This document shows, piece by piece, positions 1 to 10,279 of a stretch of DNA of 64,000 nucleotides. Source of the DNA: Acanthosepion esculentum (lineage: Eukaryota > Mollusca > Cephalopoda > Sepiida > Sepiidae); assembly GCA_964036315.1 (NCBI GenBank), contig OZ038492.1, forward strand, positions 35,783,618 through 35,847,617, given 5' to 3'. How positions within the stretch are numbered: the stretch's first letter is position 1; every line of letters begins with the position of its first letter. Position numbers and translations under genes: made by a program. The notes beneath the pieces were generated by a model. The model was given only the letters and a program-made list of their open reading frames with translations. It was not told the origin of the DNA and searched no databases.

Positions 1-650
1 GGTAGATGAAGGGAAAATTTTACTGGATTGAAGTAGGAAACGTAATTGAAGAATTTTGAAAGAAGATGCAAAAAAAATAAAAGAAAAAAAACAACAACAG
101 TGGGAGCGTCGTACAAATAGATAAGAAACGCAAAGATTACAACGGAATGAATGTAAGATCGGATGAGAGGAAGTGAAGGAGAGATTCAGGAGACCCTTAG
201 TGGCGGAATTGAGTAGAAGATGTTACAGTCGGGGAAAGGATGAGCAATTGGAAAGAAAGAAAGAAAGAAAGGAGAAAACAACAAGTCACATTCAGAAAGA
301 GTATTAAATATATTTTGAGCATGCGTAGCAGACGAATTTGAAGGAGAAGTAGATCGATTGAGTATTGCCGTGAGGAAATGAATACGAAATAAATGAAGGG
401 CGTGGATAATAGCAACAACAAAAAATAAAAACAATACGAAAAAAAACAAAAAACAAACAACAACAGAAGTGCAATACGGAAATGAGTGGCGATAAATTGG
501 CGACGGAAGAACTTTCTGGCAATAGTTAGGGCGGGAATAGCTGTAAGATTTTTTACAGGTTGAAAAACACTGGCAAATACACCGCGAGCTGTCAAGTTAT
601 CAGTAACTGAGAGTGTTTGCAGACTTACTTGTATATTTGTTTAGGTACGA
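1..650. other. Purine-rich stretch, no gene seen
   Basis: The plus strand is dominated by GAAA/GGAA runs, so long minus-strand frames rich in F, L and S are open only because of composition. I see no transposon signature or coding motif. Confidence 0.5.
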
Positions 651-793
651 ATAAATTTAATAAAAAGAACGATTGATATTACAATTATTGGATGTAGATA
701 CATAGGAAGAGGTGCTGAAATTTAAACTAATTACTATTGGATGTGTATTAGTCGTCAGGGAAGAACATTTCAGCAAATTCTTGCACAGATACG

Positions 794-803
794 TACACAC
801 ACA

Positions 804-883
<80 letters not shown>
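794..883. repeat. (CA)n followed by (TA)n microsatellite
   Basis: A CA array with one TA interruption runs directly into about 43 bases of TA. It lies at the 3' end, on the minus strand, of the hammerhead-bearing unit to its right. Confidence 0.97.
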
Positions 884-884
<1 letters not shown>

Positions 885-1110
885 CGTAAATCATTCAAAC
901 GAAAAACAAATACTGAAGCTAATTATATGGCGAGAATCACTCTCACAAACAATATTTACTAATAAAATACAATCAACTTCGAATCCGTTAATGAATGGTG
1001 TGATCCTTGTTCATAAATTCTGGGTTTATCAGGTCTTATTTTTTCTACGAGCCGGGCTTTCAGTCGTTCCGAACGATCATCTTCAGGTAGACATTTCAGT
1101 GTGTTTTTGT
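884..1110 (-). mobile_element. PLE-type terminal unit, family 1 (copy a)
   Basis: This roughly 225-bp segment recurs at 7132-7330 in the same orientation. Both copies share the stretch running from GGCGAGAAT through TTCATAAATTC or TTTATAAATTC to a CTGA-type motif, and both run into (TA)n at the minus-strand 3' end. It carries hammerhead motif H5. Assignment to a Penelope-like element terminus is inferred from the motif and the TA tail; no protein segment remains. Confidence 0.5.
1044..1091 (-). ncRNA. Hammerhead ribozyme-like motif H5
   Basis: On the minus strand, stem I TCTAC pairs with GTAGA (5 bp). The core CTGAAGA is followed by stem II (G-C, a bulged A, then TCGTT/AACGA), then GAAA, then stem III AGC/GCT with loop CCG. 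The cleavage triplet is CUC, which satisfies the NUH rule. Positions 10.1 and 11.1 are a T-T mismatch, which normally weakens activity. The TA array starts about 160 bases downstream on the same strand. Whether it cleaves is unknown. Confidence 0.5.
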
Positions 1111-1443
1111 TAAATTCCGAGTAGTACAAAAACACAATTAATCGATGGATACTTGTAAATGTATTGGTCTGTCGGTGGGGTCTAAAATAATGCTAATATC
1201 AGACACAACAGAGGGGCAAGAAACAACGTCTTAAAAGATTGATTGGCAAAGTAAACAATTACAGATTCAAAAATAAAAGTTCAGTACGTATGTAAGTTTA
1301 ATGTGTTTTCGATTAGACCGTTAAGATTTCATATACCAAAATTCGATCAGTGTACACATAATACTCTATTAAGGAGGTACCAATTTCTTCAGTCAGCCAT
1401 AGTAAACAAAAAATTTTTTTTTTTTCATTATAGTTACCGATTA

Positions 1444-1810
1444 GAGTCTCTCTATATTTCTGAGATGAGGTATTATGTACAGTATTTACATTAGTCGGAC
1501 TATTGTCCTCATCTTTGTCGGCATATTTGTCACAACGTTTCGGCCGTTGTACGGTTGGAATTTCGAACTGAACCCTTTATTTCGATCACTGGGGTAGACT
1601 GTTCTAGTTCCACGTGCCATGTTTGATGGATGTCAGTTATCTCCTGCTACTTTTCCCTCTGAAAGTTCTCCACTGCCTTAACCGGGTATTGAACTCACAC
1701 TCTTTGGGTCTGTCACTGGATCTAACCAACGCCTTTATCCACTGTGCCATGTGTCCTTGTGACAAATATGGCGACAAAGATGAGGACAAGAGTCCGACTA
1801 ATGTAAAAAC
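1444..1810 (-). mobile_element. SINE-B: tRNA-headed SINE with inverted ends and 12-bp target duplication
   Basis: The element is flanked by the perfect 12-bp duplication AGTTACCGATTA at 1432-1443 and 1811-1822. On the minus strand it starts with an arm containing GATGAGGACA on the opposite strand, then a tRNA-like region near 1680-1762 (A box TGGCACAGTGG, B box GAGTTCAATACC). Next comes a body, then a GAAACGTTGTGA segment, then the same arm inverted, then a tail ending in ATATAGAGAGA. A 12-bp duplication implies target-primed integration rather than cut-and-paste. Related copies lie at 27808, 30880/31224, 42645 and 55883. Confidence 0.75.
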
Positions 1811-1822
1811 AGTTACCGATTA

Positions 1823-2426
1823 ATTAAAAAAATTACTAAATATAATAACAATAATACATTTTTTGTTATGCATTACGTTATCTAATTAATTAGAGTGCTA
1901 AAAATATGGACGGTTATAAATAGATACATTTTATAATATAATAAAAAGAAAACATATTTCATTATTTCTCTCTATTAATTTTTTTTGAATATTTTGTTTT
2001 TTTGGGGGGTTTATTTTGATGGTCTAAAAAAGGAAATTTCTGATTTTATGTTAAAAAAGCGCAATTTATTTAGATACAGAAATTTTCATTTATTAAAAAA
2101 TGTCGAAATATAATAAATATGCATTTACCATGGAAATATTATAAATAGAATTTTCAGGTTAAAATATTAATGATCATGATACGTTTGGAAAATTTAAACG
2201 GTCAATTTCTCAGTACCGCGAATTATATGAAGAATAGAAGAATACCATGTGGCTAACCAAAGTTACTAATAAAAAAAATTAGATTAATAAACATTAATTC
2301 ATAGCATTTTTATTGTATTTTCTCATATGTATCTATATTTTAATATAAAAGTACGCAAATTAGAAATTAATTCTTAATGAGACTAACATTTGAGGTACCA
2401 ATTATATCATTTCCTATAAGTTATTA
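1823..2426. other. AT-rich stretch, no gene seen
   Basis: Mostly A and T runs with no open frame of note, no recognised repeat and no structured motif. Confidence 0.5.
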
Positions 2427-3150
2427 CTAGCAGCATGGCCCGGCGTTGCCCGTGCTTGATTAAACAATCGTACGACTCATACAGCAATCGCTATCACTTG
2501 ACTTAAAATATTTTTGCCCTTCCTTGCCTTCAAAGGAGTGCCCTTTGCCGTGCTGATGTTGCTACATGCCTTACTTCTTGCCTATATCACACTGCGAATT
2601 TTTTCTAAGCTCTATACTAAACATTAAATCTCTTACGAAAAAAGAACTAAACAAATGAACACAAAACGATCAGCTTTAAAAACGGACTCGTAACTGGAAA
2701 AACCGAATGAAAAAAGAATGTTAACAATAAATACATTTTCACACCCAACCCAGTTCTGCGGAATCAGAATCAACGTTGAGTTTAAGCAAGCGAATGAGCC
2801 AATTGAAGTAAAGTGCCATGAAGATTTAAATTTTTCCTACTTGTGACGAATGCAGCTGTCGATTATTTTTGCATGCTAGCATGCTAGTTAACATTCGTGT
2901 CAGTCAGCTGTTGTCTCTCACGCTGGTCAATAGAATCTTCCTGCCTATTCGTGGCAGCCAGCTATAGGCTCTCACTCTGGCCAGTAGAAAATGGCCGCAA
3001 ACTACATGAAAACTGCCGTAGAAGCATGAAAAAATCGATTATTTCCACTATCGATAGGAGTTGGGAAATGCAAAGTCGGTCTCGGCCTTGTTGGAGCATG
3101 TGCATGTAAATTTTGGTGCAAATCCGTCGAAAATGGCGACCGTGCATTCG

Positions 3151-3224
<74 letters not shown>

Positions 3225-3245
3225 CCTGCCTTTTATAGATAGAGA
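2427..3245 (-). mobile_element. Non-autonomous Helitron-like element
   Basis: On the minus strand the segment starts with TC after a host A (TCTCTATCTATAAAAGG). It ends with a GC-rich CGGGCAACGCCGGG block followed 8 bases later by terminal CTAG and then a host T. TC start, 3' CTRR end preceded by a short hairpin, and insertion between A and T are Helitron hallmarks. The predicted hairpin stem is only 3 bp (GGC/GCC), which is weak. There is no Rep/helicase coding sequence. A (CA)n array is embedded near the 5' end. Confidence 0.55.
3152..3222. repeat. (CA)n microsatellite
   Basis: About 71 uninterrupted bases of CA, inside the Helitron-like element near its 5' end. Confidence 0.97.
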
Positions 3246-3354
3246 TATTCGATTTATGTTTTCCATTAGTGCGTATCTTTTGACGTACACATTAGCCGCG
3301 CTAATCGAGGGATTCCTGGATTTCGGTTTCTGCATTTATTTATTTATTTATTTT

Positions 3355-3615
3355 TCAGAATTGATGGTTTCATTTGCTCACACGCGCTCGTATGTGTGAC
3401 AACTTCGATTTTCTAATGTTTCTCACGGGAAGTTAAACTTTCGTCTTTCCCGAGAAATATTTTGCAATCTTGCGTAAAACAGAAAATGATGTGCCCACAT
3501 GCAAATGGCGCCGATGGAGTCGTTTACTGTCAAAAGCAACATGCCTTGAGCAAAGCATTAAGGATCAGCTTTTGAACTATGAACACTGATATTAGAAATT
3601 GTTTGGCCGATGTGG
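3355..3615 (+). repeat. Dispersed repeat R1, copy a
   Basis: This segment is similar to 9935-10180 in direct orientation. Shared blocks include TGAGTGACAACTTTAAT versus TGTGTGACAACTTCGAT, AAATATTTTGCAAT and GATGGAGTCGTTTACAG or GATGGAGTCGTTTACTG. No coding motif or terminal structure identifies the family. Confidence 0.6.
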
Positions 3616-4011
3616 GGGGGTATGGAGATGATAAGTTCCATTATTAAATTATACTCACCGAAAATAATATCAGAAATGCAGGACTTTAGATTTTTGTTAA
3701 AGGCAGGTCAAGATTTGGTGTTTGAGACTGCAACTGAACCTAGATTTCTTTAGTCATCGTTCCGAGTTTGACATCGTTAAATGCTTCCTTTAAATTAAAA
3801 AACATGGACATTTTCGATTCAATAAGGAAAGAAAAATATCAGATTATTTGATTGGTAAATTGTAAGGTGAGAAGATAACTTTGCTTCATCAGAGAACGTT
3901 GTTGGAGACTGCGAAGACAAGCCATAATATTTAAATATAAATAATTTAATTTTTCTTAACAAACCGTGTAACTTGAACGGCTACTGCTCTAAATCGTTTT
4001 AAATTAATGCG

Positions 4012-4160
4012 ACCGTCACCCAGGCTCTATTCTCGAACCCACCTTGTTCCGCATTTTCACCAACGACCTTCCTGATGGCATGTGTTTTTGTTCCGTACTC
4101 AATGCACATGACATAATTATTTACTCCTGTCTTCATAGTAAATATGGTAGATTCTATAAA
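4012..4160 (+). pseudogene. CR1/Jockey-like LINE reverse transcriptase fragment
   Basis: Translation gives SILEPTLFRIFTNDLPDG followed by AHDIIIYSCL. This matches the RT segment with pattern GSILGPxLFxxFINDLP and then ADDTTIY in CR1/Jockey-type LINEs, with the catalytic Y(A)DD degraded to AHD. Only about 50 codons remain. It is the same broad LINE type as the many 3'-end fragments elsewhere in the window. Confidence 0.65.
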
Positions 4161-4780
4161 ATGAGATATCCTGCTACTCTAATTAAAAGAGAAAACAATT
4201 TACCAAAACAAAACCATACTTCATTATTTAATTATTATATTTCACTTGAATAAGCACGGTTCAATCTCAGAAGATTTAAATGAACACGGTTTAGACAGAT
4301 ATTAATCGAAAATACATTAGTACTTCATCAAAATAATAATAAACAAATACTTAATAATTCTGGAAGCCCTTCATATGAGAGAATGGCGGCCAAAAATAAA
4401 TAAAGTTAGCTATGAGTATATAGCAAAAAGTTCTTAAATTTTTATAGCAGCAAAGTTTTATATAAAAATACTAAATTTAAATATTAGAATTGAAATCGTT
4501 TGCTTTTTTTTATTTAAAAAAGTTACCTCCCTTGGATTATTGAAAATTTTGATTTTGAAGCGCTGTAGTTCAAAAATATTTTGAATTTACGGAGCTACTG
4601 TATACACATCCACAGATATTTTAACCCCCAGAAGATGGTATCAAAAATAAGATTGAAAGGACTTGGGAAAATAAAAATTATTTTAAACAGAATTTTTCTT
4701 GATCAATTTTCTATAGCTAACAAGAAATTAATTCGTGGACTTGAAGGATTAAAACGGAAGTAGACATAATACGGCTAAAT
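4161..4780. other. AT-rich stretch, no gene seen
   Basis: No recognisable coding segment or repeat boundary. The short frames lack any family motif. Confidence 0.4.
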
Positions 4781-5283
4781 TATTTAACCAAACCTCTTCT
4801 GTTTGTCTCCAGGTCCTTGATAAAATCCAGAAATGGATATGCAATGTAATTGGCCCTTATCTGGCATCTCGACTGCCGTCGCCTCCCTGTGTCTTTTTTT
4901 ACAAATACTTTCACGGTAACTGCTCCGATGAGCCGCTTTCTCTGGTTCCCAGACTTCATGAATTTAAGAGTTCAACTAGGCTGGCGTCTCGCTCTCATTC
5001 TTTCACTGTCGAAACTGTTAAATGTAGCCGTCTCTTCTACTCTAATAGCTTCATGTCTCGCACTTCTAGCTTGTGGAACTCCTTCCCATTTTCTTGTTTC
5101 TCGGATAGCTATAATCGCCAACTGTTCAAATGTAATGTCAATCGACGTTTCCAGATGTTTGATCTGTCCCCTATCCTTCTTTTCCTCTATCACTTCTCTT
5201 TGCTCTCGCTCCAACTCTCTGCAAGACCTTGCGTGCTAGTGGCTTCCCGCCTTGCTTGGGGTGAAACGCTTAAAAAACCTGCT

Positions 5284-5287
<4 letters not shown>
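4781..5287 (+). pseudogene. CR1/Jockey-like LINE, 3' end of ORF2 and tail
   Basis: Fragments in shifting frames read VLDKIQKWICNVIGP, then CVFFYKYFHGNCSDEPLS, SLVPRLHEFKSSTRLAS, RTSSLWNSFPFSCFSDSYN and FKCNVNRRFQ. These are the post-RT C-terminal domain of a non-LTR retrotransposon. The copy ends with the family 3' motif GGGTGAAACGCTTAAAAA or close variants. Several frameshifts make it non-functional, and it abuts a TA array. Confidence 0.8.

Positions 5288-5328
<41 letters not shown>
5288..5328. repeat. (TA)n microsatellite
   Basis: About 41 bases of TA between the LINE tail and the inverted SINE-A dimer. Confidence 0.97.
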
Positions 5329-5331
<3 letters not shown>

Positions 5332-5635
5332 GAAATGGACAAAGTCCGATAATTATTTAAAGACATTTTATGTTTAACATTCTTTTTTATAGATACAAGT
5401 ATTTATGTAAATGTTCTGTTTATAATAAACACTATAAATAAAATTTACCGGCCTGAATGTCCGAGAAATTTTCATAGAAAATATTCGTCCTCCGACATAT
5501 TTCTATGAAAATTTCTCGGACATTCAAGCCGGTAAATTTTATTTATACTGTTTATTATAAACAGAGCATTTACTTGAATACTTGTATCTATAAAAAAGAA
5601 TGTTAAACATAAAAATGTCTTTATATATATATATT
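5329..5635. mobile_element. SINE-A inverted dimer (tRNA core lost)
   Basis: A near-perfect inverted repeat with arms at about 5358-5483 and 5498-5622. Each arm reads outward from a centre containing CGTCCTCCGACA, a remnant of the tRNA acceptor/T-arm seen intact at 61770-61852. The arms share TTTCTCGGACATTCA, GCCGGTAAA and TTTATTATAAACAGA. The left arm runs into (TA)n and the right arm into a shorter TA run. Family members lie at 45580 and 61492. Confidence 0.75.
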
Positions 5636-5639
5636 TTTT

Positions 5640-6087
5640 TGAGAAAGTTGTAGTATAGATTGGTTTTGAGTTGGATATGAGTGTAGGTTTAGTTAAAGAT
5701 TTGGTATGGATATGGGATTAGTATTTAAACGGTAAAACACGGACTTAAACAATACAATAAAGATACCAGATTACCTCGGTATGGATTCCGGAAATAAAAA
5801 AACCGGATGTAGTAATAAGACATCATTATATAGAAGAGGAGTGTGAAAAGCCCTGTTTTCATTGGCTGACGCTGTCAATAAGAACGGTCGAAGTCCGGCC
5901 CTCGCTATTGATTACTGTTCTTTTGCAATGTCGCGGTGCATAGCACGACGCTTTCAAGGAGGCGGCCTGTTTCACCTAGAATCAGGTCAGTGTTGCTGTT
6001 GGTGCCGATATGATGCAAAATCCGAAATCGGCGATGAAAACAGTGCATCACTGAAAACCACACTTGATGCATCTAAAATGTATGATT

Positions 6088-6091
<4 letters not shown>
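5640..6091. other. Unrecognised stretch
   Basis: A slightly GC-richer segment at 5860-6060 contains an open frame (ADAVNKNGRSPALAIDY onward) that matches nothing I recognise and ends in a TA array. Confidence 0.3.

Positions 6092-6145
<54 letters not shown>
6092..6145. repeat. (TA)n microsatellite
   Basis: About 54 bases of TA immediately before the Tc1-like fragment. Confidence 0.97.
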
Positions 6146-6152
<7 letters not shown>

Positions 6153-6600
6153 TGTGATGGGAAAATTGTCGGCATTTTATATTTTAAATTTTGTTTTTGA
6201 TTTTTGTCGACTGCACAGTATAGTAGAGTCAGTTAGGCAGCATCTGTGAGAAAAGGTGAACCATGACGCAATTTACTCCGTCAGAAATTTGGAAACGGCA
6301 TGCTGTACTGCTTGGCATTCGCGCCGGAATCATCGATACGAATATTTCAGAGCTCAGTTTTCGAAGTATTAAATATAACCAGCCAGTTTTTCCCCACTGG
6401 AAAGTTAGTGCGAGATCGGAAGAGAGTGTAGCTGCAAATCTCTGATTGTCACTCGTCAACGGTTAAAAAGTGTAACTGATATTTGTAGATACAAAGACAA
6501 TAGAGAACGATCATGGCATTTTCACAGGATGGAAAGTGAAGACTATGCAACTTTTTGCTGAGTTAGCCGTTATCATCCTCCTCCTATCTGCATAAACGAC
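6146..6600 (+). pseudogene. Tc1-like transposase N-terminal fragment
   Basis: A frame from 6263 encodes MTQFTPSEIWKRHAVLLGI, resembling the N-terminal helix-turn-helix entry of a Tc1-like transposase (pattern FTPSEIRKRHAVLLGLRAG). It is followed by shifted-frame remnants to about 6560. The DDE catalytic region is absent. Upstream bases may include an element terminus, but I could not define an inverted repeat. Confidence 0.5.
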
Positions 6601-6676
6601 CCCTTAACGTAATCCTCTATCTCGAGTGATCCCGGAACCTAGTACATGATGAACATAATGCATATGTAAATACATT

Positions 6677-6679
<3 letters not shown>

Positions 6680-6737
<58 letters not shown>
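6680..6737. repeat. (TA)n microsatellite
   Basis: About 58 bases of TA at the minus-strand 3' end of the unit at 6738-6915. Confidence 0.97.
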
Positions 6738-6740
<3 letters not shown>

Positions 6741-6915
6741 GGAAGAGGTTATAGTAGTTCCAACGTGAGAAAAGTGTGTATAATAAAAAGAAGAGAGGAA
6801 CCGCAAAAGATTTTGGTTGTAATGTGGATTTTTAAAAAAATATATATTATGCTTTATTTTCCATAATTTTGCTACATGTGTTTCCTGTCTCGCGACCTTC
6901 CTCGGGCAAAGAGTA
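6738..6915 (-). mobile_element. PLE-type terminal unit, family 2 (copy a)
   Basis: Reading minus, the segment runs from a hammerhead-like motif (H6) through ACAACCAAAATC, GCGG and CTCTCTTCTTTTT blocks to GTTGGAACTACTA and then (TA)n. The 3' half recurs on the plus strand at 61995-62110. No protein is encoded. Confidence 0.5.
6868..6910 (-). ncRNA. Degenerate hammerhead-like motif H6
   Basis: On the minus strand, stem I TTTGC/GCAAA (5 bp) is followed by core CCGAGGA, which carries a U4-to-C change. Stem II is GTC/GAC with a GCGA tetraloop above two opposed A/G mismatches. GAAAC and stem III ACA/TGT lead to cleavage triplet GUA. The U4 change probably disables it. The fold is otherwise complete and (TA)n follows about 130 bases downstream. 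Confidence 0.35.
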
Positions 6916-7014
6916 GGTATTTCCACATATTATTAAAAGGAATTAATTTTTCTTATGATTTTCGATGTTAAATATTCTCGATATTAGACATTCTCTTTTT
7001 TGTGTGTTAGTGGC

Positions 7015-7330
<316 letters not shown>

Positions 7331-7430
7331 TGAAAACATATTTGTTTTTTACATCCAGGTAATAACAGGACAACGAAAGAATAGGTGTATGAATGATTCA
7401 TGTAATGTAAATTGAACTGCACCACATACT

Positions 7431-7570
<140 letters not shown>

Positions 7571-7584
7571 GAGAGGAGAGGAGG

Positions 7585-7955
7585 CACGGTGGAGTAATGG
7601 ATAACGGCTTGGATTGAGGAATAGGAGAGCCGAGTTCGAATTACAGTCGAATCCGTTACATTCACTTACGTGCTAATACCCTTGGGAAAGGTGTGAATCC
7701 TCTTCTTCACCCTCCAACTATGGGGAAATAGCAGGACAGATTGGGTTCTATAGCCTTGGATGGCAACTGGTCTAGGAGAAGGACAACTCTGAATTCAAAA
7801 CCTGCGCCAGGTCCCTGTATTCGTCCCTCCAAAAAGTGTGGATGGCCTTGCACAAAGCCTTCACCACTATAATTAAATCATGTGTCGGGCTCTCAGTTTC
7901 TGGGAACTGATCTGTCTGACCCTCATACGTCGAGTTCGACAGGAGAATCGATCAT
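7585..7955 (+). mobile_element. SINE1, tail subfamily b
   Basis: The tRNA-derived head has an A-box-like TGGAGTAATGG and B-box GAGTTCGAATTAC. The body contains ACTTACGTGCTAATACC and AAATAGCAGGACAGA. Unlike the copies at 43-44 kb, the 3' part reads through TTCGTCCCTCCAAAAAG and CCTTCACCACTATAA to CATACGTCGAGTTCGAC. An inverted copy lies at 8815-9066. Confidence 0.8.
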
Positions 7956-8321
7956 ATATATATATATATTATGAACAGGTGCTAACAGTTAATACGTTTC
8001 ATGCCAAGATAAATCACAAAGTTATTTTCTGGGAAATTGGCTAACATTATACGTTAACCACAAAATAGCGATTATTGTGATGTTTAAGATGAACTTATTT
8101 GTGTTCGTTTGGGTTGGTTGATATTCACAACATGTCAATCCTCGTTGGTTTATTAAATTCGACATCACCTTGTTAAAATTTTAGATTTGATTCTATATGC
8201 ATTGATTTGGTTGGTGGATAGTTAAATATTAGTCATTTATATATGAATCTACAAGCATTTATTTGGTTTATAATTTTCTCTACACTTGTTTAAATTTGAG
8301 TCTATAATCACTTGAGCCGAG
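7956..8321. other. AT-rich stretch, no gene seen
   Basis: Contains a short TA run at 7953-7969 and otherwise nothing recognised. Confidence 0.4.
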
Positions 8322-8412
8322 GTATCAAGACTTAGTATAATGGTCAGCAAGATTGTCTTGCTAGAGCAGTTACAACTGAGTAGTGAGTTCGATCCTCACT
8401 GGGTGCTCCATT
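8322..8412 (+). mobile_element. SINE2 tRNA-derived head
   Basis: The sequence around TATAATGGTCAGCAAG and AGTTCGATCCTCACTGGG matches the tRNA-like heads at 36028 (+), 35912 (-) and 10280 (-). A box and B box are recognisable, followed by GGGTGCTCCA at the acceptor 3' side. Confidence 0.6.
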
Positions 8413-8429
8413 CTTTCTGAACTACATTA

Positions 8430-8760
8430 GACCGTCCTGGGTATGATGATAAACTACATCCGCGTGCTGAGTAAGACGATAAACTACATCCGTGTGCTGG
8501 GTAAGACGATAAACTACATCCGCGTGCTGGGTAAGACGATAAACTACATCTGCAAGAAAGGCCTCTGAACAGGAGGTTTTGAGGATTGTGCAACCACTTC
8601 TTAATTACTGCTGAGAACAGAGCCGCAACTGAGGAAAATTATATTGAGAACAGCTGCCTGAGGCCGCGCACTCTCATTGCATTAGAGAGTTGCGTGGATT
8701 CGGGGAATTTTTGTTCTTAGCCCGGATGTACACGCTAAGACTCCCCACATTAAACCGACC
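8430..8760 (+). repeat. Dispersed repeat R2 with an expanded 30-bp tandem block
   Basis: At 8437-8556 a 30-bp unit (start CTGGGTAAGACGATAAAC) is repeated four times with few changes. The related copy at 14155-14300 has one unit and the copy at 9490-9690 (minus) has a diverged single unit. All three continue into a region with ACCACTTCTTAATT or similar. The family is unknown to me. Confidence 0.7.
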
Positions 8761-8814
8761 TTGTGTCACAACCTGACCTCGTGGGGGGGGGTGAGTAAAT
8801 ACAAATATACATAC

Positions 8815-9066
8815 TTCTGTTGACATAATTTTTTTTACAGCTCTCCCGTCGAACTCGACGTATGAGGGTCAGACAGATCAGTTCCCAGAAACTGAAAGCC
8901 CGACAGCCACACTGGATTTGATTATAGTGGTGAAGGCTTTGTGCAGGGCCATCCACACTTTTTGGAGGGACGAATACAGGTGAATGTAATGGATTTGACT
9001 GGAATTCGAACCCGGCTCTCCGATTCCTCAATCCAAGCCGTTATCCATTACTCCACCGTGCCTCCT
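8815..9066 (-). mobile_element. SINE1, tail subfamily b, inverted copy
   Basis: Reverse complement of the 7585-7955 element, including the subfamily-b tail (CATACGTCGAGTTCGAC). It forms an inverted pair with that copy about 870 bases away. Confidence 0.8.
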
Positions 9067-9221
9067 GACATAATTACTAGAGGCGTTAATATGTGTGTAT
9101 TTTTCTATGTTGGAGTTTTGTTGAAGTTATACTTTGGAATACAGTTTGAGTTCTTTAAGTAATTGTAGGGTATTATATGGATTAATGCTATGAAAGAGCT
9201 TTTTTCATGTTGGTTGATTTT

Positions 9222-9430
9222 GTTTAGCGGCATATCAACCTATATGGGTTATTTGAACACAATTTTACGGCTTCGGCTAAATATATTTTGAACGCAGTTG
9301 TATGTCGTCAACTAGAAATAAAATACTTTGTTGGTCATTTTACTTTAAAAATGTATTTTTGGTCATTTTACTATAAATATCTATCGGTATTTTTTTGTAT
9401 ATGTAAATGCATTGCTGGTATTTTTAATAT
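9222..9430 (+). repeat. Dispersed repeat R3, copy a
   Basis: GCGGCATATCAACCTATATG followed by GGGTTATTT, then TTGGT/GCTGGTATTTTT blocks, is shared with 59425-59600. No coding content. Confidence 0.5.
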
Positions 9431-9489
9431 AAATATGTAATTTTAAACATTTATTGGGTTTTCTTTTTGTTTGTGGCTTTTGGGACCCT

Positions 9490-9690
9490 AAAAGGTGCTA
9501 CCACCCCGGATCAAGGTGGATCTGGGAACAAAAGCAATTAAGTGGTCGTTCTACATTCCTCAAAACTCTCCCCATTAGAGGCCTTGCTGTCGGATGTAAT
9601 CCATGGCCAGACCCAGGACTACAGACTGCGGGATGTATGCTGCGTGATGTACAGTAATTGCTAGTGCGATCCCACTCGTTCAAAACTCTG
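9490..9690 (-). repeat. Dispersed repeat R2, copy b
   Basis: On the minus strand: GATTACATCCGACAGCAAGG, then TTTTGAGGAATGTAGAACG, then GGGGTGGTAGCACC. It matches the R2 copies at 8430 and 14155. Confidence 0.6.
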
Positions 9691-9934
9691 GGGTAAAGAT
9701 TTGAATTTTATACCTGCCATATAATTGACCCCTAATTTTGGAAAGATCTTTTTTTCGGTTTGAAAACTCGACTCGTACGCCGCCGTAACTCATTGGTTAA
9801 TGCAGACAGTTGATATTTGAATCCATGAGTATGTCTTAGCAAACTGTAGGGTTGCAATTCGGCCTATTTTTACGGATCCAGCGAAATTTATTTCATATCT
9901 GTATGCATTTACATCCTTTTCGAATTGATGTTTC

Positions 9935-10180
9935 CATTTGCTGGCAGGCCCTCGTATGAGTGACAACTTTAATTTTCTGATTTTCTCGCTCTAATGTAAA
10001 CGTTTGGATTTCTCGACAAATATTTTGCAATTTTGCATGGAATTGAAACTGATGTGTCCTCAGGCGAATGACGCTGATGGAGTCGTTTACAGTTGAAATG
10101 AACATGCACCGAGAAAGACATTAAGAATCAGGTTTAGAATTATGAATTTTCAATATTAAAGATTGCTTGGCGGGGGACAG
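9935..10180 (+). repeat. Dispersed repeat R1, copy b
   Basis: Diverged direct copy of 3355-3615 ending in a G-rich run (GGCGGGGGAC here, GGGGGGG there). Confidence 0.6.
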
Positions 10181-10279
10181 ATGACAGGTGTGATTAAATA
10201 GGCAGGTCGAGATTTCTTTTCTTAAGTTGGGGTTGTACCTATATTGTTCCCTGGTTTTATTTGGTTTCACCTCCATTGA

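Noticed and set aside
197..595. 132-codon minus-strand frame rich in F, L and S as a membrane protein
   Set aside because: Its residues follow directly from the purine-rich plus strand, and neighbouring frames are equally open and equally biased.
8437..8556. CRISPR array
   Set aside because: Units are contiguous 30-bp tandem repeats without unique spacers, in a eukaryotic repeat context.
8396..8593. Minus-strand frame with repeated SLSSYPARGC units as a repetitive protein
   Set aside because: It is a shadow of the 30-bp tandem block in R2; related copies with one unit have no such frame.
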